The notes below the pieces were generated by a model. That model saw only the letters and a list, made by a program, of their open reading frames with translations. It ran no database searches and was not told where the DNA came from. From positions 1,646,501 through 1,710,500 of the forward strand of contig PHSP01000001.1 in NCBI GenBank assembly GCA_002862125.1: 64,000 nt of DNA. Direction: 5' to 3'. This stretch comes from Methylobacter sp. KS41 (lineage in GTDB: Bacteria > Pseudomonadota > Gammaproteobacteria > Methylococcales > Methylomonadaceae). Of the stretch, positions 56,178-64,000 are shown piece by piece. Position 1 is the first letter of the stretch. Every line of letters begins with the position of its first letter. A program made the position numbers and the translations under genes.

Positions 56178-56191
56178 GGAACTGAAGTTCC
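56178..56191. promoter_or_regulatory. Palindrome upstream of the amidase gene
   Basis: GGAACT, GA, AGTTCC: a perfect 6-base inverted repeat just before the amidase start (56170, minus strand). It could be an operator or a hairpin close to the ribosome site. Evidence is symmetry and position only. Confidence 0.3.
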
Positions 56192-56386
56192 CCAGCTTTT
56201 CGCCGAGAGAAATATTAGGAAACTTCAGTAAACAAAAAATGAATTCCTTGACTTAAATTGAACACTTGGAGTAAAAATCGCTTCCATCAATTTTTAACCG
56301 GACACTGGTGAAATACATTACAAAAACAATCGATACCGGACTCATCGAATTCATTGAACTTGACTGTGCCCCCCACCCCCGGTTAT

Positions 56387-56890
56387 TCAATGAGTTTTGT
56401 TGCTGATTTTTTTACCGGCATAAAGCGACACATAGAAGGCAATGATACGATCTACTTCATTCTTGTAGTCGTCATCATCACATTCATCACCCTGTTCTTC
56501 GATTTCATAAGCCAAATATACTCTTGAAAAATCATAAAGCATGGAAAACGCGGCGCAATATGCAGCATCATGCGCCACGCATTCAAAGCCTGTTTCATTA
56601 GCGATGGCTTCGCCTAGCCGCTTCTCGCTGTTCCAGGTTGATGATCTGTAATGCTGATTCCGGCCATAAAAAATGTCCTGCAGCTCTTTTGCATTAGACG
56701 CGATAATCTTTGACATATCAACATTTTTGCCTTTTAACTGCTGGCATAGCGCCTCAACAATTATATTTAGTTTATTGCGCAATATGCCCTCAATAACAGC
56801 AGGTTTCCATAAAAAAGGGCGATTATCATCCACATATGCAACGTAATGGTTACGGCTGTCCCCTTTAAGTTCATAATTATAATTTTTCAT
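56387..56890 (-). CDS. Hypothetical protein, acidic, unknown family
   Basis: A protein of 167 residues not recognised. No signal peptide or membrane helix is seen. The middle is helical (VIEGILRNKLNIIVEALCQQ). The C-terminal third has a strongly acidic patch (EEQGDECDDDDYKNEVDR). The ATG at 56890 is preceded by AGGGG and is preferred; two upstream ATGs in the same frame (56917 and 56956) have weaker sites. It stands alone between the amidase gene and a long non-coding stretch. It could be an immunity-type or regulatory protein, but nothing shows this. Confidence 0.6.
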   Translation of the reverse strand: MKNYNYELKGDSRNHYVAYVDDNRPFLWKPAVIEGILRNKLNIIVEALCQQLKGKNVDMSKIIASNAKELQDIFYGRNQHYRSSTWNSEKRLGEAIANETGFECVAHDAAYCAAFSMLYDFSRVYLAYEIEEQGDECDDDDYKNEVDRIIAFYVSLYAGKKISNKTH

Positions 56891-57701
56891 ATCAATAACC
56901 CCTGTGAAGTCGATCATGCTCGTAATTAAGATTGGATTTATAGGCGCGTTGACCACATTAAGCGCGGCGGCTTCTGGCCTTCCCTGATTAGTTATTGATT
57001 TTCAATTTAATTTTCCAGTTAATTACTATTTTATGGTCACTGTCCTAAAAATACGCTTCGATCTAACGCCAGTCCTGTTGCCTGGCATAGGAAAATATAA
57101 AAACAACCATGAGATTCTCCTGAATCATATGAAATATGACAGGGCCGGGTATTTATCTCCGGAAGTAGATAGTAAGCATTATTTACACCAAAAATTTATT
57201 GTATTACTTGGTCAATGCCAGCCCTGAAAAGCCGTGCTATTCCCGCTTTTACCCAATAATAGCAGCCATTGATATTCTTAAAAAGTGAACCAAAGTAGCG
57301 TTATAGACTGCTAACCCGCACAAGACCAGTGCATTTTGTAGCGGAACCGGTACCCGGCAAAACTCAAGGGGGGCAGGCGTCGCACAAGACTTAACACATC
57401 CGGTTTCTATTTTCCTAGCCAAGCAAATTCGTATGATCCTAAAAGTTTATGTTTTTCTGGTCTCCTCTTCCTCTGGAGACTTCTTGTTTACTGCACGTTA
57501 GATATTTAGCTCTAAATTTGTATTAAAGCTGCCAAATATGAACGCTAGACAAAATATCAACCCCGTACAATGCATGACTGTCGAATATGTTTCCAAGTCT
57601 GAATACTCACGACGAAAACCCCGGCATTTGATTAATTTATGGCTCTTTTGAATCAAGAATGCTAAATTCAGAGCAATCACACTTGATAGTCGCTTAACTC
57701 A
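56891..57701. other. Intergenic region before the RecQ/UvrD fusion
   Basis: About 810 bases without a supported gene. The short frames here (for example 57033-57227) show no ribosome site or family motif. It holds a hairpin at 57460-57480 and two copies of CGCACAAGAC about 65 bases apart (near 57315 and 57381). It may be a junction left by past insertion or loss. Confidence 0.5.
57460..57480 (+). terminator. Weak terminator-like hairpin
   Basis: GTCTCC, nine-base loop, GGAGAC, then TTCTTGTTT on the plus strand. It has six pairs. It lies 220 bases before the helicase gene and might insulate it from read-through, but no plus-strand gene ends just before it. Confidence 0.3.
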
Positions 57702-60700
57702 ATGGATTGGACAGACAACAACGCCCTCTACTGTAGCCTGGATCTGGAAACCAATGAAAACGGTGAAATTTTTGCCATTGGCGCAGTATTCAAAGATCAA
57801 ACTTTTCAGCGCAAAGCGCCTTTCGACATTCGAAGAGCCCTGACTGAACTGGATGCCTTTGCCGGCAATGCCGTCTATCTGTTAGGCCACAATATACTGC
57901 GGCATGACCTGCCCATTTGCCGCGCTATTGCCCCAAATCTTGATTTTTTGAAAAAGCCGGTGGTGGACACTTTGTTTCTTTCGCCACTGGCTTTTCCGGA
58001 AAATCCCTACCACCGTCTGGTCAAAAATTACAAACTGGTCCGGGATAGCTTAAATGATCCGTTAGCGGACGCGCGCCTGGCGATTTCACTTTTTCAGGAC
58101 CAGTGGCCGGCATTGCAGGAACAGCAGCAACGCTTTGGAATATTGTCTTTTTACCACTATGTATTTTCCGGCGATAAACAGTTTTCGGGTTTGCAGCACG
58201 CTTTAATCGCGATGGGCGCTCAGCCGGTTCAGGCATCCAAGGCGTTCGATTGTTTTAAGGAACTGACGAAAGGACGCGTGTGCGCTACGGCATTTACCAA
58301 GATCGTATTAAGTTATTTACCGGTCCCGGAAAAACGACCAGCTCTGGCGTATTGTCTGGCGTGGCTGCGGGTAGCGGACGGCAATTCGGTATTGCCGCCC
58401 TGGGTCAGGCTGGAGTTTCATGATGTCGCGCCGGTTTTAAGCCAACTACGGGACATTCCCTGCAACAATCCGGAATGCTGTTATTGCGCGCAAACGCATG
58501 ATCCGGTCAGCCAGCTGGAGCGCTATTTCGGTTTTCCGGCCTTCAGGCCGCAACCCGCCACGGCATACGGTGACAGCTTGCAGCAAGCGATCGTGCAAGC
58601 CGCCATGTGCGATAAACCGGTGTTTGCGATATTACCCACCGGCGGCGGCAAGTCCCTGTGTTTTCAGCTGCCTGCGCTGGTGCGCTATCAACGGCGCGGG
58701 GTATTGACCATTGTTATCTCCCCTTTACAGGCGCTGATGAAGGATCAGGTCGATAACTTGCGCAATAAAACCGGCGCGCCCAATGCGGCCGCTCTTTACG
58801 GCATGCTGACAGCGCCGGAGCGCGGCGAGGTGTTGCAAGGCGTCCAATCCGGCGATATCGCCTTGCTGTATGTGTCGCCGGAGCAGTTGCGTAATGTGAG
58901 CTTCCAAAAGGCCATTGAATACCGGGAGATCGGCTGCTGGGTGTTTGACGAGGCGCATTGCCTATCCAAATGGGGCCATGATTTCAGACCGGATTATTTA
59001 TATGCCGCGCGTTTTATCAAGGAATTCGCGTTACGGCAAAAAGCCGTGCTGCCGCCAGTGCAGTGTTTTACCGCCACCGCAAAACAGGACGTGAAAGATG
59101 AAATTATCGATTATTTCAAGGCTGAACTTGCGCAAGATCTGCTTGCATTCGAAGGCGGCGTGGAACGGGATAATTTGAGCTTTGAAGTGCAGACCGTTAA
59201 TGGCGCGGACAAATTTCCGCGTATCAACAGCTTGTTAACCGGGCGTCTGGCTCCGGAAGCCGACGGCGGCAGCGCTATAATTTATTGCGCAAAACAAAAG
59301 CAAACTGAAGCGATAGCCGAATATTTGCAGGAACAAGGCTGGCAGGTCGAAGCCTTCCATGCGGGTAAAGATACCGCCGAAAAAAAGCATATCCAGGAAA
59401 ATTTCGTGACCGGCGCCACGCGCATTATTACCGCGACCAATGCCTTCGGCATGGGTATCGACAAGGACGATGTGAGACTGGTGATACACGCGGACATTCC
59501 CGGTTCCATCGAAAATTACCTTCAGGAAGCAGGACGCGCGGGCCGCGATCAAAAGGATGCGGAATGCATATTGCTGTTTGATGAAAACGACATCGAAACC
59601 CAGTTTAAATTGTCGGCCTCCTCGCAAATCAGCCAGCGCGATATTCAGCAAATTTTAAGAGGCTTGCGTAAAGCCAAAAAAGATAAGTACGGCAATGTGG
59701 TATTGACCACCGGTGAATTACTGATGGATGACGACATGCAGACTTCGTTCAATAATGAAGACCGTAATGCCGATACCAAGGTCAAAATGGCCGTGTCATG
59801 GCTGGAACGCGGCGGTTATATTCAACGCAACGAAAACCTTACCCAGGTGTTCCAGGGCCGTCCCCTGGTCAAAAACATGGAGGAAGCCAAAAGCAAAATA
59901 GAAAAACTGGGCCTGTCTCAACGCCAGCAACAGCGCTGGCTAGCGATACTTGAAGCATTGTTTAATGCCGGCAGCGATGAAGGTTTTAGCGCCGACGAAC
60001 TGGCTTTGCATGGCGCTTTTAAAGACTACCAAAACGATCATAAACCCGGAAAGACCGGTGAAACCGCCAGCCAACGGGTGATCAGGACGTTATACGATAT
60101 GTCCAAGTCCGGTTTGATTCAAAAGAGCCTGCTGTTGACGGCATTCGTCCGTTACAAGGTCAAGGATGCTTCCCTGCTCAAGCTGGATGACGTCTGCGCG
60201 TTGGAACGGGCCATGCTCAAGGCGCTGCAAGAACAAGCGCCCGATGCCGGCGACGGGCAATGGCAAACGTTATCACTACGCCATTTGAACCAAAGCCTGT
60301 TAAACGACGGACTTGAAAACAGCAATCCCGAGATCTTGCGCCTGTTGCTGAACAGTCTGGCTAAAGACGGCAAAGGACTGGCCGGAAAAAAAGGCAGTCT
60401 AACGCTTAGGCACAAAGGACAGGATCAGTACATGGTCAAGCTTAACCGGGGCTGGCATGCGCTGACTGCCACGGCTGATCTACGGCAATCGGTAGCCAAG
60501 GTGGTTTTGGACGGCATCCAGCAACGCATACCAGTAAATACCAAACCATCCGGCGATTTGCTGGTTGAATTTTCCGCAGAAGATTTAATGACCGCGTTAA
60601 ACCAGGACTTGGCCGCATCGTCTGAAGTCAAAGACCCGCTGGCCGCCGTCGAGCGTGCATTGAATTTTCTGCACGAACTAAAAATTATCACCCTGCAAAA

Positions 60701-62858
60701 AGGCTTGGCGGTATTCCGGTCAGCGATGACCATCGAGGTGCTACCCGAAGCCAAAGGCCGCAAGTACAGCAAAGGCGACTTTGAGCCTCTGTCTCAGCAT
60801 TACAGCGAGCGCATTTTCCAGGTGCATGTGATTAACGAGTACGCCAAATATGGACTGGAAAAGATCACCCGTGCGCTGACGTTTGTGGTCGCCTATTTCT
60901 CCCAGGACAAAACCGAGTTTGTGAAACGCTATTTTGCTGACCGTCTGGAGATTCTGGAACGGGCCACCAGCGGTCAATCTTTTCAACGCATCGTCGGCGA
61001 TCTGCATAATCCCGAGCAAATGGCGCTGGTTGCCGGCGGCGAAGCTGACAACTTGTTGATTCTGGCAGGCCCCGGTTCCGGTAAAACGCGCGTCGTCGTG
61101 CATCGCTGCGCCTATTTATTGCGGGTCAAACGCGTTCCCGCCCAAGCCATTCTGGTGCTGTGTTTTAATCGCAATGCCGTGACTGAATTAAGACGTCGCT
61201 TATTCGATCTGGCGGGCGACGACGCCAAAGGCGTTATGGTGCAAACCTATCATGGCTTGAGTTTGCGCTTGACCGGCCATGCCATGGACAGCCAGCACCA
61301 AAGCGCTGAAAACTTTGCCGGACTTATCAAGGAAGCCATCAGTTTATTAAAAGGCGAGAAAGCCTTCCTGGGATTTGATGCCGATGAAATCCGGGACAGG
61401 CTGTTGGCGGGTTACCGCTACATCCTGGTCGATGAATATCAGGATATCGACACGGAACAATATCAGCTGATTTCTGCGATAGCGGGCCGCAGTCTGGATG
61501 ACGAGAATAAGCTGACAATTCTTGCGGTCGGCGATGACGACCAGAATATTTACTCATTTCGCGGTGCAAACATCAGCTTTATCCGGCAATTTAAAGACGA
61601 TTACCAGGCCCGCGAACATTACCTGGTAGAAAACTACCGCTCCAGCGCGCATATCATCGCAGCGGCCAATGCACTCATTCAAAACAATAGAGATCGCATG
61701 AAGGTTGACCATCCAATTCGTATTAATCAGGGCAGAAAATCATTGCCTGCGGGCGGGCGCTGGCAGCAATTGGATACCCTGGCGCGAGGCCGCGTACAGA
61801 TTATCCGCTGCGCCTCCAGACAGGCGCAGGCCGTTGTTGACGAACTGCTGCGCTTGCGTCAACTCGATACCCAACTGGATTGGCCGCAATGCGCCGTGCT
61901 GGCAACGCAATGGCAACTCCTCAATCCGGTCAGAGCGTTACTGGAAGAACATAACATTCCGGTTAGCTTGATGCTGCCCCCGGACAAACAGCCGCCGCCT
62001 TTTCGCATCAGGGAAAATGCCCACTTTTTAGACCGCCTCAAGCAAAGCCGGACAAGCGTAAGCACAGCGGGTTTTTGGTTGAACCATCTGGCGGAAACTT
62101 ATCTGGACGCAAACGACAATCCCTGGCTGGAACAACTTATAGATATTCTATTGGATTGGCAAAAAGAAACGAATGATGGCGAAGTATCAACGCAACAAAC
62201 CCAGGAGTATCTCTATGAAACGCTCAGTGAACAGCGCAAGGAACGACGTCTGGGCCGAGGCGTGTTTTTAACGACCATCCACTCCGTCAAAGGCATGGAG
62301 TTTTCACATTTGCTGATACTCGATGGCGGCTGGACTAAAGATTCGCTGGAAGAACGGCGCCGCCTGCTTTATGTGGCCATGACCCGCGCTAAGGAAACGC
62401 TGTGTTTAATGCAGCGGAAAGACGCCTGCAATCCATTCCTGAAGGAAATAGCGGGCGATTTTGCCTTGCGCCGTGATGCGGCAATAAGCCAACCTGTTGA
62501 TCATCCGATGATTTCAAGGCGCTATGCCCTGCTCGGTTTAGATGATTTTCACCTTAGTTTTGCAGGACAATTTCCTGAAACTCACATCATTCATAAACAT
62601 TTGGCTGCACTGAGCCCCGGCAGTTTGCTGTCGATTGCCGCCATTAACGGCAAAATAGTCTTGCAGCATGAGGGAGTAACCGTCGCCCGGTTATCCCAAA
62701 AAGGCCAGCAGGAATGGGCGGATAAACTGGATCACATCGAAACCGTCAAAGTCATTGCCATGATCAGACGCTACCGTGATGACAGTGAAGAAGACTATCG
62801 ATCAAGTTGCAAGGTTGAACAATGGGAGATTCCTATGGTGGAATTGGTTTATAGCTAA
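57702..62858 (+). CDS. Exonuclease-like / RecQ / UvrD triple fusion
   Basis: A very large protein of 1718 residues. (1) Residues about 8-135 resemble a DnaQ-type 3'-5' exonuclease: LDLET (Asp14, Glu16), GHNILRHDL (Asp69), NDPLADARL (Asp123), with Asn118 where DEDDh enzymes have His. (2) A Cys cluster (255, 260, 261, 263) that may bind zinc. (3) A RecQ helicase with PTGGGKS (313-319), DEAH (417-420), CFTATAK, then the second RecA domain ending EAGRAGRDQKDAE. (4) A UvrD/PcrA-type helicase from about 1105: ILAGPGSGKTR, VDEYQDIDTEQ, VGDDDQNIYSFRGANIS, TTIHSVKGMEF, LYVAMTRAKE. Two motors and a possible nuclease in one chain suggest DNA repair or defence against foreign DNA. It stands with a protease gene after it. 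Confidence 0.9.
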   Translation: MDWTDNNALYCSLDLETNENGEIFAIGAVFKDQTFQRKAPFDIRRALTELDAFAGNAVYLLGHNILRHDLPICRAIAPNLDFLKKPVVDTLFLSPLAFPENPYHRLVKNYKLVRDSLNDPLADARLAISLFQDQWPALQEQQQRFGILSFYHYVFSGDKQFSGLQHALIAMGAQPVQASKAFDCFKELTKGRVCATAFTKIVLSYLPVPEKRPALAYCLAWLRVADGNSVLPPWVRLEFHDVAPVLSQLRDIPCNNPECCYCAQTHDPVSQLERYFGFPAFRPQPATAYGDSLQQAIVQAAMCDKPVFAILPTGGGKSLCFQLPALVRYQRRGVLTIVISPLQALMKDQVDNLRNKTGAPNAAALYGMLTAPERGEVLQGVQSGDIALLYVSPEQLRNVSFQKAIEYREIGCWVFDEAHCLSKWGHDFRPDYLYAARFIKEFALRQKAVLPPVQCFTATAKQDVKDEIIDYFKAELAQDLLAFEGGVERDNLSFEVQTVNGADKFPRINSLLTGRLAPEADGGSAIIYCAKQKQTEAIAEYLQEQGWQVEAFHAGKDTAEKKHIQENFVTGATRIITATNAFGMGIDKDDVRLVIHADIPGSIENYLQEAGRAGRDQKDAECILLFDENDIETQFKLSASSQISQRDIQQILRGLRKAKKDKYGNVVLTTGELLMDDDMQTSFNNEDRNADTKVKMAVSWLERGGYIQRNENLTQVFQGRPLVKNMEEAKSKIEKLGLSQRQQQRWLAILEALFNAGSDEGFSADELALHGAFKDYQNDHKPGKTGETASQRVIRTLYDMSKSGLIQKSLLLTAFVRYKVKDASLLKLDDVCALERAMLKALQEQAPDAGDGQWQTLSLRHLNQSLLNDGLENSNPEILRLLLNSLAKDGKGLAGKKGSLTLRHKGQDQYMVKLNRGWHALTATADLRQSVAKVVLDGIQQRIPVNTKPSGDLLVEFSAEDLMTALNQDLAASSEVKDPLAAVERALNFLHELKIITLQKGLAVFRSAMTIEVLPEAKGRKYSKGDFEPLSQHYSERIFQVHVINEYAKYGLEKITRALTFVVAYFSQDKTEFVKRYFADRLEILERATSGQSFQRIVGDLHNPEQMALVAGGEADNLLILAGPGSGKTRVVVHRCAYLLRVKRVPAQAILVLCFNRNAVTELRRRLFDLAGDDAKGVMVQTYHGLSLRLTGHAMDSQHQSAENFAGLIKEAISLLKGEKAFLGFDADEIRDRLLAGYRYILVDEYQDIDTEQYQLISAIAGRSLDDENKLTILAVGDDDQNIYSFRGANISFIRQFKDDYQAREHYLVENYRSSAHIIAAANALIQNNRDRMKVDHPIRINQGRKSLPAGGRWQQLDTLARGRVQIIRCASRQAQAVVDELLRLRQLDTQLDWPQCAVLATQWQLLNPVRALLEEHNIPVSLMLPPDKQPPPFRIRENAHFLDRLKQSRTSVSTAGFWLNHLAETYLDANDNPWLEQLIDILLDWQKETNDGEVSTQQTQEYLYETLSEQRKERRLGRGVFLTTIHSVKGMEFSHLLILDGGWTKDSLEERRRLLYVAMTRAKETLCLMQRKDACNPFLKEIAGDFALRRDAAISQPVDHPMISRRYALLGLDDFHLSFAGQFPETHIIHKHLAALSPGSLLSIAAINGKIVLQHEGVTVARLSQKGQQEWADKLDHIETVKVIAMIRRYRDDSEEDYRSSCKVEQWEIPMVELVYS

Positions 62859-62869
62859 TATGTCCGCTG

Positions 62870-62914
62870 CAAAAGCAGGTAAATATTCTGAGACTTACTG
62901 TTGCTTTTGTTTTA
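62870..62914 (+). terminator. Terminator after the helicase fusion
   Basis: CAAAAGCA (62870-62877) pairs with TGCTTTTG (62902-62909), with an inner GTAA/TTAC pairing and a TTTT run after it. It follows the helicase stop by 12 bases, so it would end that transcript and leave the protease with its own promoter. Confidence 0.55.
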
Positions 62915-63027
62915 GGATGTGATAAAACTTCAGAAATTTTTGAAATAACAGTTTATTATTTTTTCATTTATTTTAAGCAAACAAATGACGCTATGTTTTA
63001 TGTCTATTAGGATATCTAATTTTAGTT

Positions 63028-63759
63028 ATGCAGCTTAGTCGCCGCGCCCAGGACTGGTTGCAATGGATGCTAATCACTAGCATCCCGCTACGTCACCTTG
63101 ATGAAGATGGAGGGCCATTGGGAATAGCGTCAGGGTGTTTGGTCGTTTGCAGAGGCCGGAAGTTCGTGCTATCAGTCTGTCATGCCGTGAAGCCGGATTC
63201 GAAGGCATGGGCGATCGAGCTTGATCACGACTCTCGTAAGGGTACCGAGATGTACTGGCCGAAGAGCTTTCTGTACATGGCAGAAATGCAGAAAGGCTCC
63301 GGTGTTCTTGAGCATGTGGACTTCTGCTTCGCTGAAGTTGCAGCAGACTTGCAGCCTTTCTACGCTAACAGAACACCTTTTTCTGTTTCCGATGTGCGAC
63401 CACGGCATATTTTCCAAGCCGAAGACTTCGCCGAACCAACTACATCCGGTGTATTTGCGTTCTCAGGTCAAGTGAAGCCCGAAATGCACGGGCCCGAAGC
63501 CATGTTCACTGAAATGCACGTCTACCCCGGGTTGCGGTATGTTCGGACCGAGGGGCCAAATCACTTTTTTCAGCTGTCCGTCGACCATCCGGGACATGAA
63601 TCGTTTAGAGGGTGTAGCGGTGCGCCCATCGTTGACATGGATCGACACATTGTTGCCCTTGTTAGCAGCGGCGACATAGAGGCAGGTACAATCACCGGAG
63701 TCGCAATCTCGCGAGGAATCACGGCCTTGAACTGGTACTGCAATGTGCACAGCGCGTAA
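63028..63759 (+). CDS. Trypsin-like serine peptidase
   Basis: A chymotrypsin-fold protein of 243 residues with the triad His52 (VLSVCHAV), Asp98 (HVDFCFAEV) and Ser197 (RGCSGAPIVD). No signal peptide or membrane helix is seen, so it seems to act in the cytoplasm, unlike DegP-type proteases. No PDZ domain is present. Cytoplasmic trypsin-like domains occur in several bacterial immunity systems, often as effectors, but also in ordinary proteins. It follows the helicase by about 170 bases with a terminator between. No clear ribosome site precedes the ATG. The target is unknown. Confidence 0.8.
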   Translation: MQLSRRAQDWLQWMLITSIPLRHLDEDGGPLGIASGCLVVCRGRKFVLSVCHAVKPDSKAWAIELDHDSRKGTEMYWPKSFLYMAEMQKGSGVLEHVDFCFAEVAADLQPFYANRTPFSVSDVRPRHIFQAEDFAEPTTSGVFAFSGQVKPEMHGPEAMFTEMHVYPGLRYVRTEGPNHFFQLSVDHPGHESFRGCSGAPIVDMDRHIVALVSSGDIEAGTITGVAISRGITALNWYCNVHSA

Positions 63760-63799
63760 GGTGTATAAGCGAACTCCATATACCTAAATTGAGTTGCTA

Positions 63800-63845
63800 T
63801 TAGGTGCTTTGCAAACCCAGTCAAGCCAAAAAGAATCGCACCTAA
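63800..63845. repeat. Inverted repeat before the PIN gene
   Basis: TTAGGTGC (63800-63807) and GCACCTAA (63838-63845), separated by 30 bases, eight of eight pairs. It lies between the protease stop and the PIN start and is followed by a run of A on the plus strand. It may be an operator or a terminator for minus-strand transcripts; no gene is seen there. Confidence 0.4.
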
Positions 63846-63865
63846 AAAAATAGCGGATTAATCAA

Positions 63866-64000
63866 ATGAAAATTTACTTGGACAACTGCATGTTTAACCG
63901 CCCTTTTGACGAGCAAATACATATCCGGATTAGATTGGAAACAGAAGCAAAACTTGCAATACAGGAAGAAATTAGACGGGGAACTTATCAGCTTATTTGG
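63866..64000 (+). CDS. PIN-domain protein, N-terminal part (cut by window edge)
   Basis: The 45 visible codons start MKIYLDNCMFNRPFDEQ and continue with a Glu-rich helix. The first catalytic Asp (YLDNC, Asp5) fits a PIN-type ribonuclease of the single-gene group with the NRPFD context. PIN proteins are often toxins of toxin-antitoxin pairs. No antitoxin frame fits in the 107 bases before it; a partner could lie after the edge. The rest of the gene is outside the window. Confidence 0.7.
   Translation, partial: MKIYLDNCMFNRPFDEQIHIRIRLETEAKLAIQEEIRRGTYQLIW

Noticed and set aside
57033-57227. 64-codon plus-strand frame before the helicase
   Set aside because: No ribosome site and no family features; it lies in a region with many stops in all frames.
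59235-59651. Open frame on the minus strand inside the helicase fusion
   Set aside because: It lies wholly opposite intact RecQ motifs, has no family motif, and is a codon-bias shadow.
1-64000. CRISPR arrays, tRNA or rRNA genes, insertion sequences
   Set aside because: Read through for spaced direct repeats, tRNA T-loop consensus and transposase motifs; none was recognised, though a covariance search could still find a divergent RNA.

Overview
The window reads as a stretch of chromosome from a motile, aerobic gammaproteobacterium. The evidence is a flgB-L hook-basal-body operon with a fused muramidase FlgJ, a FliA-type flagellin promoter, a FimT/PilVWX/PilY1/PilE minor pilin cassette, a BaeSR/Spy-like stress module and RND efflux genes. 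The gene mix would fit a methanotroph-like or related environmental lineage, but nothing here fixes the genus. No rRNA, tRNA, CRISPR array, insertion sequence or phage gene was recognised.

1-19.6 kb, surface motility. The start of flagellin (cut by the left edge), a diguanylate cyclase, the type IV minor pilin operon (fimT-pilV-pilW-pilX-pilY1-pilE) and flgBCDEFGHIJKL are all on the minus strand, with flgA divergent on the plus strand. A consensus sigma-28 promoter lies before fliC. Back-to-back sigma-54 promoters lie between flgA and flgB, and a sigma-54-like site lies before the cyclase. The PilY1 carries an N-terminal lectin-like domain.

19.6-30.2 kb, lipid breakdown. Six minus-strand genes, mostly overlapping by 4 bases, encode an acyltransferase/alpha-beta-hydrolase fusion, a thiolase, a hydroxyacyl-CoA dehydrogenase/enoyl-CoA hydratase, an acyl-CoA dehydrogenase, a glycerophosphodiesterase and glycerol-3-phosphate dehydrogenase. 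Together they could take both the acyl chains and the glycerol phosphate of a membrane lipid into central metabolism.

30.9-39.8 kb, respiration. An oxidase cluster (subunit II with fused haem c, subunit I, subunit III, a small membrane protein, a triheme cytochrome c) is followed by a frameshifted two-domain secreted protein. CtaG, Sco and a pirin are on the opposite strand. Subunit I lacks both the Glu of HPEVY and the K-channel Lys.

40.6-46.5 kb holds a tripartite RND efflux pump. 46.5-52.3 kb is visibly AT-rich and carries a membrane sulfatase-family transferase, a GT2 glycosyltransferase and a GtrA/GT39-like fusion, which looks like a Gtr-type surface glycosylation set acquired by transfer. 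52.6-56.9 kb carries a Spy-like protein, BaeR, BaeS, a cell-wall amidase and an unknown acidic protein, all on the minus strand.

57.7-64 kb holds an unusual 1718-residue exonuclease-like/RecQ/UvrD fusion, then a trypsin-like protease and the start of a PIN-domain protein. This end is the best candidate for a poorly described, possibly defence-related, locus.
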